Below are positions 29,800 to 39,382 of a stretch of 64,000 nucleotides of DNA, piece after piece. A program made the translations under genes and the position numbers. The DNA lies in the IMG/VR virus record IMGVR_UViG_3300028563_000014, positions 1 through 64,000 of that record; one strand, given 5' to 3'. A model generated the notes under the pieces. It was not told the DNA's origin. It saw only the letters and a program-made list of their open reading frames with translations, and did not search any database. The stretch's first letter is position 1; each line of letters opens with the position of its first letter. This DNA is from a virus.

Positions 29800-30986
29800 G
29801 ACAGAGTGACCGTCGCCGTATAATTCAGGTTGAACGCCCCGTTCCCGAAGATCCCGAGACCGATTGCCCGGTAACCGGCACGCGGCCCAGCCACATAGGG
29901 AGCGGGGATGGCAACGGTGACATCTGTGACACTGCCCGCGCTGCTGCTGCTGTAGCTGAAGATCGTGCCAGCAATCGGGACGGTGGCCCCCGTCAGGTAG
30001 ATGTTCGTCCCTCCGCCCGACGTGATCGCATTCATGAGGCCGACGTAGCGCATGGTCGTCGCGCCAGCGAGAACGCACTGGTCGATCGAATACTCCATGG
30101 GGTCGGAACTCGGGAGCGTCGCGTGCCCGCCGGGAAACCACTGGCTCAGGCTACCGGCCCCGTCGAGGACGCCACCGAACTGAAAGGTGCCAAGGATCTT
30201 CGCCGAGACGGTCGGGTTCGGGCCGCCGCCGCCCCCGGGCACGTTGATACCCGGGCCGGCTAGGATAGCGAGGACGCCGGTGTTGTTGACGATCGGGCTG
30301 GTCGCTGTCCCGGTGATCGAGATGCCGGTGCCCGCGCGGACAGACGTGACCACGCCGGTCACGTTGATCACCGGGTTCTGCGCCGTACCGCTGATGGTGA
30401 CGTTGGTCCCTGCCGTCGCGGACAGGACGCCGGTGTTGTTGACGATCGGGTTCGCGCCGGTTCCGGTAATGGAGATGCCGGGGCCGGAAGACACGGAGAG
30501 GACGCCCGTGTTGTTGATGATCGGGTTCGTGGACGTGCCCGTGATGCTGATGCCGGGCCCGGCGCTGACAGACGCCACGGCAGCTCCGGGGCCTACGCCG
30601 GCTACCTGGATCGCTGCCCCGACCGCATCGTCATAGACGAACCATGCCTTACCACCGGCGCCCGTGGTCGTGTCAGCTCCGGCCAGGAGCTGCATGGGCA
30701 CGGTCCCACCCGGCGGTGACGCCGCGTTGTTCCCGAGCACCAGGGAGGACGGGAAGTAGAGCAGGAACTTTCGGCCGGGGAGCAGGTTGGTCGTCCCGAT
30801 AAAATTGACCCGCGTCGCCCCGGTGACGTGGAAGTAGTCCTCGATCCCAGGGGTGACGATGGCCGCGGACGCGATGTCGGCGCCGCGCAGTGACTGCTGG
30901 AAGATCGGAAAGTCCGTGGCCACCGCCGCCGCCGCCGAGGCGTTGACGCCGTGGATCTTCTCTCCCTTGGTAAAAACGTAGCCCAT
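29796..30986 (-). CDS. Fibre-like protein with GISITGT repeats
   Basis: 396 aa. A central block (about 138-250) contains five to six copies of a 24-residue repeat with GPGISITGTSTNPIINNTGV-like consensus, expected to fold as a beta-solenoid. The C-terminal domain (TFQFGGVLDGAGSLSQWF onward) is a beta-sandwich-like receptor or trimerisation domain. The next gene upstream carries the same repeats. Likely a tail-fibre component. Confidence 0.7.
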   Translation of the reverse strand: MGYVFTKGEKIHGVNASAAAAVATDFPIFQQSLRGADIASAAIVTPGIEDYFHVTGATRVNFIGTTNLLPGRKFLLYFPSSLVLGNNAASPPGGTVPMQLLAGADTTTGAGGKAWFVYDDAVGAAIQVAGVGPGAAVASVSAGPGISITGTSTNPIINNTGVLSVSSGPGISITGTGANPIVNNTGVLSATAGTNVTISGTAQNPVINVTGVVTSVRAGTGISITGTATSPIVNNTGVLAILAGPGINVPGGGGGPNPTVSAKILGTFQFGGVLDGAGSLSQWFPGGHATLPSSDPMEYSIDQCVLAGATTMRYVGLMNAITSGGGTNIYLTGATVPIAGTIFSYSSSSAGSVTDVTVAIPAPYVAGPRAGYRAIGLGIFGNGAFNLNYTATVTLS

Positions 30987-30989
30987 GGG

Positions 30990-33311
30990 TCAGAAGCTCG
31001 CCCCGCCCGAGTCGTTGAGCATCGTCAGCGTGGAGAGGTCGACGATCGGGATCTGGCTGGCCAGGTAGTTGTTGCTCGTGTCGGAGAGGCCGATCCCAGC
31101 CAGGTTGACGAACCCCGGGCCAGACGTAGTCACGGTGATTCCGAGCTTGGGAAACTTGCTCCGTGAGCCCTTGCCGATGATCAGGTTGACGTAGATGTTT
31201 CCCGACCCGTACCAAAGGCTCTTGGTCCCGTCGTTGCCATCCGACCCGAAAATCTCCCCCGGCATCCCGGCATGCGTCGACAGCATGGCGATCGTTGGCC
31301 CATTCATTCCGAACTCTCCAATCTGACTCTCGTCGGTGACCTCGATCAGGAGTGGAGAATCTCCTGTCGCCCTCAGTCCAGCCCCGCTTCCGGTAGCCCC
31401 GACGAAGAGGACCTCGTCTAAAAAGATCATGCTCGTGCCACCCGCGAATATTGGCCCGGGGACGATCAGCCCCACAGATGCCCAGGTGATCAGCCCGCCA
31501 TAGAAGACATTCCCGTTCGATCCCCAGATCAGGCACCCGCTGATGCTGAGGTTTGCGGCGCCCGACAGTAGGAATCCGAACTCAAATGCGTCGAGGACGC
31601 CGGTCCCGAAGATGCATTGAGCCGCCGTCGCGAAGCCACTGCTGATGATGTTCTGGGGGAAGAACCCAGCGACGTTGCCGTCGAAGCGGAGCTGAGCCGC
31701 GTACGGGTACGCGACGCCGGCGGCAGGGAACGGCCACCCCAGGATCTTCACGAGGTCGAGGATGTTCACGTGGTCGTTGACCGCGAAGTCGCTCACGTTC
31801 CACGTGTCGCTGCCGTTGATGCCAGAGGCGTTGTCGATGACCTGCGAGATCGAGAAGTGGTCCGCCGACTTCTGCCGCGTGATGAATGCCGTCTTCAGTC
31901 CGTCCGTCGTCTGGATCATCTTCCCGACGTAGCCCGGCTTCAGGCCGATCCCGGCGATCACGATCTCGCGCTCCGTGTTCGTCGCCGGGACAGCCGGAGT
32001 AACTGCCGTGATCGTTCGGTTCGATGCGCTTCCGTCGACCGGCGAAGTGCCACCCCGGATGCGGATGAAATCGTTGGCGTCCGGGCTCGCCAGGTTGGTC
32101 AAAATCGCGAACTTCGTGGGGTCGACCAGATCGTCCATCAGGTGGATCGACAGCGACACGGTCGTCAGACCAGCCGCGCTGTTTACCTGATTCCACCCGA
32201 CTAGGCGCCGGTTCAGCTCCTGGAAACTCTGGAGCGGATGCGCGTCGGCCGCCGCTTCCGACGTCCCCCATCCCACATTCTGGTCATTCCCCGTCGCGGG
32301 CGAGACGGACCAGTACGTTGCCTGTAGGAACGCCTGGTTAGGGATGCCCATGCGCGCCCATTGGCCGCCACCCCCGCCAGTGTTGGTGACCACCGAGGTC
32401 CCGCTCACCGTCATCGTCGATCCGGGGACGTAGCGGTAGAAGTCCCCGACGGTGAGGACCTCGCAGATGTGAGCATCGGACGTGAGGAACCCAGAAGCGT
32501 CGATGCCCGCCATACCGGCGATGTTCGTCCGGCGGAACAGGGTCGGGTTAGCCCCGCCCGATCCGCTACCCGCGGCGTTGATGATCGGATTCTGGATCGT
32601 GCCGGTGATGGAGACGTTAAGCCCTGCGGTGATCGACAGGATGCCCGTGTTGTTCACCACCGGGTTCGCGCCTGTTCCGGTGATCGAGATCCCCGTTCCA
32701 CTCGTGACCGAAATGACGCCAGTGTTGTTGACGATCGGATCAGTCGACGTCCCGGTGATGGAGATACCGGGCCCCGCGTTGACCGTATTGACCGTGCCCC
32801 CTCCACCCGTGCCGGCGCCGCGCAGTCGCTCCAGCCAGCGGTTGAGCATGGTCGCCCAGCCCTCGCGCGTGTTCGGGACGGACGTGTCTTCGTACGTCTC
32901 CATGGGCCCGAGCTTCGCCAGGGGGAGCGTCGTGCCGTTCGGGCCGGGGATCGTCAGGCCGGTCAGGCGCCGAACGATGATCGTCTTCCGGGTCTCGCCG
33001 GGCGATCCGGGATTGATCGTGGCCTGCAGGACGTAGGTCCCATCGCGGTGGACGGCGGGCGGACCCGCGTCGTCGGAGTCGATCGTCCATGCCGACTGGA
33101 GCCCGGTGCCGAGGTCCCACGGGTTGATCCCGGTACCGCCGGCGAGGGACAGCTCCGGGCGCCCGATGAGCTCCCAGTGGACCGAGCTGACGCCGATTTC
33201 GCTGGTCAGCGAGGCGACGACGACGTCCCCCTGGTGGACGTCGTCGCGATAGCCGACGATCGGGGAGGCCCCGTTGACCGTCGTCTGGATCTGGACGCTC
33301 TCGAATGCCAT
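30990..33311 (-). CDS. Large fibre/baseplate-attached protein with the same repeats
   Basis: 773 aa. The N-terminal domain (1-150) is Ig-like and followed by a short linker. Residues about 175-250 hold three copies of the GISITGT repeat shared with 29796-30986. The C-terminal 450 residues contain a beta-helix-like region with NHVNILDLVKIL, FGFLLSGAANLSISGCLIWG and similar strands. Probably a fibre or short tail-spike attached to the baseplate. Confidence 0.7.
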   Translation of the reverse strand: MAFESVQIQTTVNGASPIVGYRDDVHQGDVVVASLTSEIGVSSVHWELIGRPELSLAGGTGINPWDLGTGLQSAWTIDSDDAGPPAVHRDGTYVLQATINPGSPGETRKTIIVRRLTGLTIPGPNGTTLPLAKLGPMETYEDTSVPNTREGWATMLNRWLERLRGAGTGGGGTVNTVNAGPGISITGTSTDPIVNNTGVISVTSGTGISITGTGANPVVNNTGILSITAGLNVSITGTIQNPIINAAGSGSGGANPTLFRRTNIAGMAGIDASGFLTSDAHICEVLTVGDFYRYVPGSTMTVSGTSVVTNTGGGGGQWARMGIPNQAFLQATYWSVSPATGNDQNVGWGTSEAAADAHPLQSFQELNRRLVGWNQVNSAAGLTTVSLSIHLMDDLVDPTKFAILTNLASPDANDFIRIRGGTSPVDGSASNRTITAVTPAVPATNTEREIVIAGIGLKPGYVGKMIQTTDGLKTAFITRQKSADHFSISQVIDNASGINGSDTWNVSDFAVNDHVNILDLVKILGWPFPAAGVAYPYAAQLRFDGNVAGFFPQNIISSGFATAAQCIFGTGVLDAFEFGFLLSGAANLSISGCLIWGSNGNVFYGGLITWASVGLIVPGPIFAGGTSMIFLDEVLFVGATGSGAGLRATGDSPLLIEVTDESQIGEFGMNGPTIAMLSTHAGMPGEIFGSDGNDGTKSLWYGSGNIYVNLIIGKGSRSKFPKLGITVTTSGPGFVNLAGIGLSDTSNNYLASQIPIVDLSTLTMLNDSGGASF

Positions 33312-33320
33312 CGCCGAGGG

Positions 33321-34754
33321 TCAGCCCCTGAGCCGCTGTACGTTGTGCTGGTACCCCTGTACCTGAAAATTCGGTGCGATCGCGTTGGTAACGACGAACT
33401 GGAACAGGGGCGTCGTAATCGGGAGCCGCACGACGCGACGAAACAGAAGGGCGCTCGATGACGAGCCACCCAATTCCTCGATGACGTACCCGGTTGCGCC
33501 TCCCGTGCCAGGAGCCCCCAGGGCATCCATGCCGATCGAGATCAACGTCTGGGGTCCGTTGGCGGTCAGGGCGACCCCCATCTCCACGGCACCGAACAAC
33601 GCGGTGGCCGGGCATGAAGTGAGCGTCGCTGGAGACGTCGCGGATAGGAGGACCTCCAGCTCGTCGCGCCCGAACGTCCATTCGCCGGCCATGATCAGCG
33701 GCTGCCGGTGGGTCGTGTTCCGGAAGACGAATCCCAGACCGACGTACACGGCGCCGAGCTTCGTCGCCCCGCGCGGCGTGATGATGCTTGCCGTCGGGTG
33801 GCCGTCGGAGTCAGGGGGCGTCGTGCTCTCCATGAGAATGATCGGGTAGAAGGTCCCCGCGTTCGCGTAGCCCTGCGGCAGGTTGCGCCCGCCGCACAGA
33901 TACACGTAATAGGGCCGCGACCACGTCAGGCCAGCAGCAGTCGCGAAGGGGTTCGCGGCGGTATCCGTCGCCACAGGGGGGGAGCTACCCACCCACTCCA
34001 CGACCTCGCCGTCGATCGCGATCTTGTGCTTCGAGGCCCCCACGAGCCCGATGGACGCGCTGGCCGCGGATGGGTCAACGGTAATGTCCCATGCCAGGAC
34101 GCAGCCAGCTATCGGGCCGTTGCTGGCAGATCCTGGGTAGGCGGCTCTCCGCCAGAGGCACGGCGCCACCTGGAACGCTGTCGCGTCGGCTGCCAGCGCC
34201 GGCACGTAGACCTCTGCCACGGCGACCATGTGCGCGGGAACCGCAGGCGGGAGCGGAGTCGACGCGGCGGTACCAGTAATCACGGTCAGCACGGATGCCG
34301 GCCCGGACGTCTTATAGACGTTCTGGGGGGAGATGGTCCGGGCGACCGGGTCGAGCAGGATGTTGCGGCTTTGCAGGTCCGTGTCCAGCTGCTGCGGGTC
34401 GGCCACGACCAGGTCGATGCGCGGGTTCGATCCGTTCGGATTTCCGAACGTGAGGAGCTGCGCCCCCCACCGCAGCGCCAGGAACGGGCTGTCGTCGCTC
34501 GTCAAGCCCGGGAACGCAGCGTCGTAGAACCACCCGCGGTTCGCTGCGATGTTCGCCGTGAACCCGCCGACCACACCGGTCAGGGACAGCGCGTAATCCA
34601 GGGAGGAGATGGGGGACCCCAACTGGCTGGCAGATCCGCCCGCCATCTCTTCCTGGACCTCCCGGGACATCAGCCGGATCATCCGGACCAGATCCGAGCT
34701 CAGAAGCTGCTCGCGCGCGTTCTCTTTGACGGTCGAGAGGGGAGATCCACCCAT
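33321..34754 (-). CDS. Baseplate/tail structural protein, 477 aa
   Basis: Starts MGGSPLSTVKENAREQLLSS, with a helical N-terminus and beta-rich body (IDLVVADPQQLDTD, GYVIEELGGSSSSALLF). Position between the baseplate J-like cluster and fibres suggests an upper baseplate or fibre-attachment protein. The ATG at 34754 is chosen because GTGACA-N18-TACCGT ends 7 nt upstream; the GTG three codons earlier would fall inside that spacing. Confidence 0.65.
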   Translation of the reverse strand: MGGSPLSTVKENAREQLLSSDLVRMIRLMSREVQEEMAGGSASQLGSPISSLDYALSLTGVVGGFTANIAANRGWFYDAAFPGLTSDDSPFLALRWGAQLLTFGNPNGSNPRIDLVVADPQQLDTDLQSRNILLDPVARTISPQNVYKTSGPASVLTVITGTAASTPLPPAVPAHMVAVAEVYVPALAADATAFQVAPCLWRRAAYPGSASNGPIAGCVLAWDITVDPSAASASIGLVGASKHKIAIDGEVVEWVGSSPPVATDTAANPFATAAGLTWSRPYYVYLCGGRNLPQGYANAGTFYPIILMESTTPPDSDGHPTASIITPRGATKLGAVYVGLGFVFRNTTHRQPLIMAGEWTFGRDELEVLLSATSPATLTSCPATALFGAVEMGVALTANGPQTLISIGMDALGAPGTGGATGYVIEELGGSSSSALLFRRVVRLPITTPLFQFVVTNAIAPNFQVQGYQHNVQRLRG

Positions 34755-34761
34755 GGCGACC

Positions 34762-34791
34762 ACGGTAGCAGGGCGGGCCCGGCGCTGTCAC
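34762..34791 (-). promoter_or_regulatory. Late leaderless-type promoter
   Basis: GTGACA (34791-34786), 18 nt, TACCGT (34767-34762), 7 nt, ATG at 34754. Confidence 0.7.
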
Positions 34792-34800
34792 GATACGGGG

Positions 34801-36201
34801 TCAGCCGGTGAAACCGACCAGAGAGTGCGCCAGGAAGGCTCCCACCAGGTTGACGGGCGTCGTCCCGTCGGATTGGACCATCCCGACGATCTGGGTGACC
34901 ACCCGGCCGACTACCGGGATCCGCTGGGTGTCGGTGCCCGTGTACCACCCGGTGTCGTACACGTCACCACCGAGGAACGCGAAGATCAGCTTGTGCTGCG
35001 CGCCCGGGACTGGGTTCGGGCTGTCGTGCCCGGCGCTCGCCTCGACCATCAGCCACGCCGTCCCGGAGGGCGGGGAGATCGCCCAGACGTTGGTCGGAAA
35101 CGCGGGGGCCGCCGCCCCGACGCCGTAGAAGGCATCCGCCGAACGCATGTACGCGTCGAACAGCACCCCGCCCGCCTTGGTCGCGGCGACCGACTGGACC
35201 AGCGCCAGGAGCGCCGCCATAACGCGCGGAGGGTAGACCAGGAAGGCGTCCATGTACCCGTGCGCCGGGTCGTCGGAGAACCCGTCGTCCAAGAACAGCG
35301 CCTCGGAATCAGAGTCCTGGACGTATTCCTGGGCCTGCAGGCGAAAGTAAGCTCGGACGTCGCGGCGGTCGCCTAGCTCCGGCGTCACCAGCTCGTCCAG
35401 GAAGTCCGTGTCCGTGGCCAGCAGGTCGAACCCGCCCAGGCCGTGGAGGGCCTTCAGGTCAGCGCTGGCGCCGTCGTCGAAGGGCTCCAGGACCAGGAAC
35501 GGCGGGACGCCCGGCACCTGGCTGGCCGCGGACACCAGGTCGCCCACCGCGATCGGCGAGACCTTGTCCGGGACGTTGCGGACGCGCTGGCGGTAGTCGT
35601 CCTCGCGCTCGTTCGGCTGGCGCAGGATCCCCCGCTCGGACCCGTGCACCGACAGGTAGTCGGCGGCCCCGCCCGAGATCGGAGTGGCGGTCTCCACCGC
35701 GACGAACGTTGAGGCGGTGTTGCCGGCAGCGCCGTCGGGCGCGATCAGGTTCGAGACTCCGCCTATCGCCGGGACGGGCGCGGCCTGCGGATGGACCGCG
35801 AACGCCGGCTCGTCCACCGTGTTGACCAGCTCGGTCTCGCGTAGCGTCTTGACCGCCACGATCAGCACCAGCTGGCCTACCGCTACCGGGAGCGGCAGCT
35901 GGGAGATCGCCTGGACGCCGCGGTCGTCGAGGAACCGGTAGCCGGTCGGGATGAGCCCAGACGTGCTGCCGTCCCCGCGGCGCATCGTCAGGACGGACGT
36001 CCCCGCCTGGCCGGCGGACGACGCAGAGATCGTCGCCGCGTCGCGGTCGTGGATCGCCGCCTTCCAGGTGCGCGCGAAGATGGAGACGTCTGCACCCAGG
36101 AGCGCGGCGCTGTCCGGGTCATCCAGCAGCGGCTGCAGCCAACCGAAGTTGTCCGTCGTCCGCCGCAGCAGCGCGATCAGGTCGTCGAAGTCCTCCGCCA
36201 C
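34801..36201 (-). CDS. Baseplate-region protein, 466 aa
   Basis: GTG start with GGGGAGG upstream. N-terminal helix, then beta-rich (TGYRFLDDRGVQAISQLPLP, VGQLVLIVAVKTLRE). Coupled between the J-like gene cluster and the next structural gene. It probably plays a role like Mu gp48 or a baseplate wedge component, but the family is not recognised. Confidence 0.6.
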   Translation of the reverse strand: MAEDFDDLIALLRRTTDNFGWLQPLLDDPDSAALLGADVSIFARTWKAAIHDRDAATISASSAGQAGTSVLTMRRGDGSTSGLIPTGYRFLDDRGVQAISQLPLPVAVGQLVLIVAVKTLRETELVNTVDEPAFAVHPQAAPVPAIGGVSNLIAPDGAAGNTASTFVAVETATPISGGAADYLSVHGSERGILRQPNEREDDYRQRVRNVPDKVSPIAVGDLVSAASQVPGVPPFLVLEPFDDGASADLKALHGLGGFDLLATDTDFLDELVTPELGDRRDVRAYFRLQAQEYVQDSDSEALFLDDGFSDDPAHGYMDAFLVYPPRVMAALLALVQSVAATKAGGVLFDAYMRSADAFYGVGAAAPAFPTNVWAISPPSGTAWLMVEASAGHDSPNPVPGAQHKLIFAFLGGDVYDTGWYTGTDTQRIPVVGRVVTQIVGMVQSDGTTPVNLVGAFLAHSLVGFTG

Positions 36202-36202
36202 G

Positions 36203-36574
36203 TCACCGGACCTCCCCGTTCGTGATGTAGCCGTGCCAGCACTCCGGGGGTCCCACGGCTACGGACGGCGACAGGGTGAGGTCGTCCAGTCCGGTGCCGG
36301 TCATCTGCCACCGCGAGGGGCCCCCATTGCGCGACTGAGAACCGGCGTCAGCCGGCGCGGGCTGGCACCCGATCGGGTTGGCGAATGACACCTCGACCAT
36401 ATGCGGGCGCGCTCCGTCGATCGGGAACTCCGGCTTGCCGTACCCGCACGGGCACCAGAACCGAACTCCGTCAGCGCCCACGATGTTCAGCAGGTCGCCG
36501 TAGTAGGTCCCCTTCGCCGTGGTGTTGCGGATGAACCCGGCACTGAACCACGGGTTCGTCAGACGCGCGATCAC
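36203..36574 (-). CDS. DUF6527-like zinc-binding protein, 123 aa
   Basis: GTG start. The motifs FWCPCGYG near residue 40, DLTLSPSV near 98 and PPECWHGYITNGEV at the end match the phage DUF6527 pattern, in which the CPC(G) pair and the late Cys/His bind zinc. Function of the family is unknown. It lies inside the baseplate operon and overlaps the J-like gene by 4 bases. Confidence 0.65.
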   Translation of the reverse strand: MIARLTNPWFSAGFIRNTTAKGTYYGDLLNIVGADGVRFWCPCGYGKPEFPIDGARPHMVEVSFANPIGCQPAPADAGSQSRNGGPSRWQMTGTGLDDLTLSPSVAVGPPECWHGYITNGEVR

Positions 36575-37677
36575 GTGAAGCTCACGTCCTCCGGGCGCAC
36601 CCGGATCAGGATGCTGTTCGACGTCGGGACGACGTCGCCGGCAGGGACCACCAGGGAGTCGTCGTTCACCAGGACGCCCGGCACGGCCTTCGCCGCCCCG
36701 ATCATGTCCGCCCGCCGCAGGGGCTGCCCCGGGATCAGGAACTGCGCCACGGACACCGCCACCGCGCGCACCTCGGCCTGGGCCTGCTGGGTGTCGATGC
36801 CGGTAGAGTAGGCCAGCTTGTAGGTGACCGGCTCGTAGCTGATGAGCCCCCCGGAGACGAAGACCGGGATCCCGCAGGCCCGGAACTGCAGCAGGACGTC
36901 GCTCACGGCCTGGAGCATCGGGCCCGAGGCGTTGCCGGCGTCGTCCCCGATCACGAGCTCCACCGCGCCCGCGGGCAGGCCGCTCCCCGGGTTGCTGATC
37001 TCGAACGCGCTCGATACGGACACCCCGGGGACCGTCAGCGCCGCGTACTGGATCGCGCCCAGCGTGGCGCGCCGGAGCGTGATGTAGTACCCGCGGATCC
37101 GCCCGCGGAACCTGGGATCGCTCTCCTGGACCGTCCCGCCCGCCGCCGGCTCTGGGTTCGTCACCGTGATCGTCGGGTCGAACGCCTGGTCACCGAGCAG
37201 GGAGATCGCCCCGGCGGGGACGTTCTGGTCCGGCCCGACGATCGCCGCGACGACGTCCGCGGCGACCTCCAGGTCCGGCGCGTTGAACACCGCATCAGAC
37301 ATCAGCGAGAACGTCGACCCCTGCGCTGTCGTGAACCGGAACCCGGCCTGCAGGACCCCGCCCCCCGCCCCCGCCGTCGGGCGCGACAGGAGGACCCCGG
37401 TGGTGGCCGCGTTCGCCGGCTTGCGGGTGATGCCGAAGCGGTCGTAAGCGAGCCGGTCCAGGCCGTCCTGGCGGGCGGTGTCGACGAACAGGTCGCGCAT
37501 GCAGCGCGCCCAGGCCGCGACCAGGTTCTCGCCCATCACCGAGGCCTGGCCGACGATGATGTTCGCGTCGCTGCCGGCGACGTCGACCACCTTCGGGTTG
37601 ATGCGCGTGTTCGGCTGGCCCTTGATGTAGCGGCGCCCGACGGAGAATAAGTCCTGCCGGCTCGGAAGGTCAGCCAC
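36571..37677 (-). CDS. Baseplate J-like protein (Mu gp47/P2 gpJ family)
   Basis: 368 aa, GTG start. The order of segments matches baseplate J proteins: N-terminal helix, LDRLAYDRFGITRKPA near 75-90, VLQAGFRFTTAQGSTFSLMSD, IVGPDQNVPAGAI, ESDPRFRGRIRGYYITLRRA near 185, and a C-terminal RRADMIGAAKAVPGV. It forms part of the baseplate wedge. Confidence 0.85.
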   Translation of the reverse strand: MADLPSRQDLFSVGRRYIKGQPNTRINPKVVDVAGSDANIIVGQASVMGENLVAAWARCMRDLFVDTARQDGLDRLAYDRFGITRKPANAATTGVLLSRPTAGAGGGVLQAGFRFTTAQGSTFSLMSDAVFNAPDLEVAADVVAAIVGPDQNVPAGAISLLGDQAFDPTITVTNPEPAAGGTVQESDPRFRGRIRGYYITLRRATLGAIQYAALTVPGVSVSSAFEISNPGSGLPAGAVELVIGDDAGNASGPMLQAVSDVLLQFRACGIPVFVSGGLISYEPVTYKLAYSTGIDTQQAQAEVRAVAVSVAQFLIPGQPLRRADMIGAAKAVPGVLVNDDSLVVPAGDVVPTSNSILIRVRPEDVSFT

Positions 37678-37680
37678 CGG

Positions 37681-38628
37681 TTAGGCCCCCGCCGATACAG
37701 CGCCGTCGCTGGAGATCGAGGCGTTCAGGCGCACCTGGCGCCCGGAGCGCGTCTTGATCAGGCTGTTCACGAACGTCAGCCCGGTCCCGTCGATCGACGT
37801 CGTCACGCTGACCGCCGCTACCTCCGGCTCCTGGGAGATCTGATTGATGGCGTCGACCTTCAGCGCGGCGAGCTTGGACGTGCTGCCGATGCTCTTCAGG
37901 TCCACGGCCAGGCCGTAGCCGGGCAGGTGAGCGAAGCTGTTCTTGCGGGTGCCGAACCGGCGCAGGACCCGCTTCACCAGCCCGAGGTCCTCGGCCTCCG
38001 GCGCCGCGTCCCCGCTGTCGTCGATCTGCCAGCAGCCGATGGCCGGCGGGTTGGCGATGTCGATCAGGTCCTGCCGGCGCTCCGGGAGCCGCGTCTCGGA
38101 CAGCTGGGTCACCCCGTCGAACTGGGCATCGTACGGCGCGCCCAGGCCGCCCCCGAAGGCCGAGGCGACCTGCCGGACGTGCACCTGGTAGCGGATGCCC
38201 AGGACGAGCTGCCGGTCGACGCAGACGTCGATCCCGCGCTCGTAGGGCGCCAGCGGACTGGACCCGTTGCCCACGCCCCAGGCGGGCCCGGCGACGACGT
38301 CCGTCAGGACCCCGACCGGGGTAGGCGCGGTCGCCGCGCCCGACACGACAGAGAAGCTGTAGTTGCTCGGGTTCAGCGCGTCGGCGCGCCCGGACGGGGT
38401 CCGGTGCTGCGGGGTCTCCGAGAACACCACCCGGACCACCTGGCCGGCGACCGCGACCGCGCGCAGCACGGACAGCGACCCGCCGCTGCCCATCGGGTCG
38501 CCGTAGGCCTCCCCGCCGTAGCCCCCATGGCGAGGGGGGATCGCGGACGGGCCCGTGGACTCGCTGTCCTCGTCGTCTGCCCCACCGACAGGGGCGCCGC
38601 CCAGGGGGGACCCGCCGGTTCCGCTCAT
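37681..38628 (-). CDS. gp25-like baseplate wedge protein with extra N-terminal domain
   Basis: 315 aa. A Gly-rich acidic N-terminus and a beta-sandwich-like middle (LSVLRAVAVAGQVVRVVFSE) precede a C-terminal gp25/W-like segment (DLKSIGSTSKLAALKVDAINQI, EPEVAAVSVTTSID). The ATG lies 7 nt after TTGTCG-N18-TAGAGT with no ribosome-binding site. The fusion of an extra domain to gp25 is notable. Confidence 0.6.
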   Translation of the reverse strand: MSGTGGSPLGGAPVGGADDEDSESTGPSAIPPRHGGYGGEAYGDPMGSGGSLSVLRAVAVAGQVVRVVFSETPQHRTPSGRADALNPSNYSFSVVSGAATAPTPVGVLTDVVAGPAWGVGNGSSPLAPYERGIDVCVDRQLVLGIRYQVHVRQVASAFGGGLGAPYDAQFDGVTQLSETRLPERRQDLIDIANPPAIGCWQIDDSGDAAPEAEDLGLVKRVLRRFGTRKNSFAHLPGYGLAVDLKSIGSTSKLAALKVDAINQISQEPEVAAVSVTTSIDGTGLTFVNSLIKTRSGRQVRLNASISSDGAVSAGA

Positions 38629-38635
38629 GCGTTCG

Positions 38636-38665
38636 ACTCTACTCGGATTTGGAGGTAACCGACAA
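38636..38665 (-). promoter_or_regulatory. Late leaderless-type promoter
   Basis: TTGTCG (38665-38660), 18 nt, TAGAGT (38641-38636), 7 nt, ATG at 38628. Confidence 0.6.
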
Positions 38666-39382
38666 AAACGCGGTCGACTGCGCCTCGAACGCCTGCCACG
38701 CCGCCTGCAGCGCCTGTAGGCCCGGCTGGAGCGCCCCCAGGGGCCCCACCGCCACGGCGATGAGCGCGGCGAGCCCGGCCAAGATCGCCGCGCTCTGGGT
38801 CGCCTGCGCCTCCCGGTAGGCGTCTCCGAGCAGCAGGTGCTGCTGGGCGTCCTTGCCCAGGGAGATCTCCCCCTCCTTGCTGATCACGACCGCCTTCCCG
38901 GCGCTGGCCAGGGACGCCGAGCCGTCCGCCTCGAGGCGCAGGACCGCACCCGCCGCCGTCCGGACCTCGATCGGGACGCCGCGGGCGAAGATGCTCGCGC
39001 GGTCGTTCCGAAACACCGGCTTGCCGTCGGTCTCCACCGGCAGCGGCTCTGAGGCCCCCGCCACCACGCACAGGACGTAGGGGATCATCGCCAGGTCCCC
39101 CCCGGGGATCGCCACCAGCACCTGGTTCCCTGGGCGGATCGGGAACAGGACGGAGACCGCGCCGGCCTGGTGCCCGTAGTGGCAGGTGATCGGCACCCCG
39201 GACGGCTCCAGGACCACGTCCACGTCCACGCCAGACGGCGAGATCACGACCGCGTTCGGGTCGGTGTAGTCGGGCTGCTCCCCGTTGACGGCGGCGACCG
39301 TTCCCCGGGAAACCCAGAACCGGGCGTCGATACCAGCCATCGTGAGCCCCGCCCCCAGGCGGAGCATGTCCGGGGACCTCAC
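38639..39382 (-). CDS. Baseplate spike/assembly protein (gpV/Mu gp45-like)
   Basis: 247 aa, GTG start overlapping the hub stop. An OB-fold-like N-terminus (NGEQPDYTDPNAVVISPSGV, GHQAGAVSVLFPIRPGNQVL) is followed by a beta-prism segment (VRTAAGAVLRLEADGSASLAS, KAVVISKEGEISLG) and a helical tail. This is the domain order of gpV-type central spikes. It would tip the tail tube. Confidence 0.75.
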   Translation of the reverse strand: MRSPDMLRLGAGLTMAGIDARFWVSRGTVAAVNGEQPDYTDPNAVVISPSGVDVDVVLEPSGVPITCHYGHQAGAVSVLFPIRPGNQVLVAIPGGDLAMIPYVLCVVAGASEPLPVETDGKPVFRNDRASIFARGVPIEVRTAAGAVLRLEADGSASLASAGKAVVISKEGEISLGKDAQQHLLLGDAYREAQATQSAAILAGLAALIAVAVGPLGALQPGLQALQAAWQAFEAQSTAFLSVTSKSE

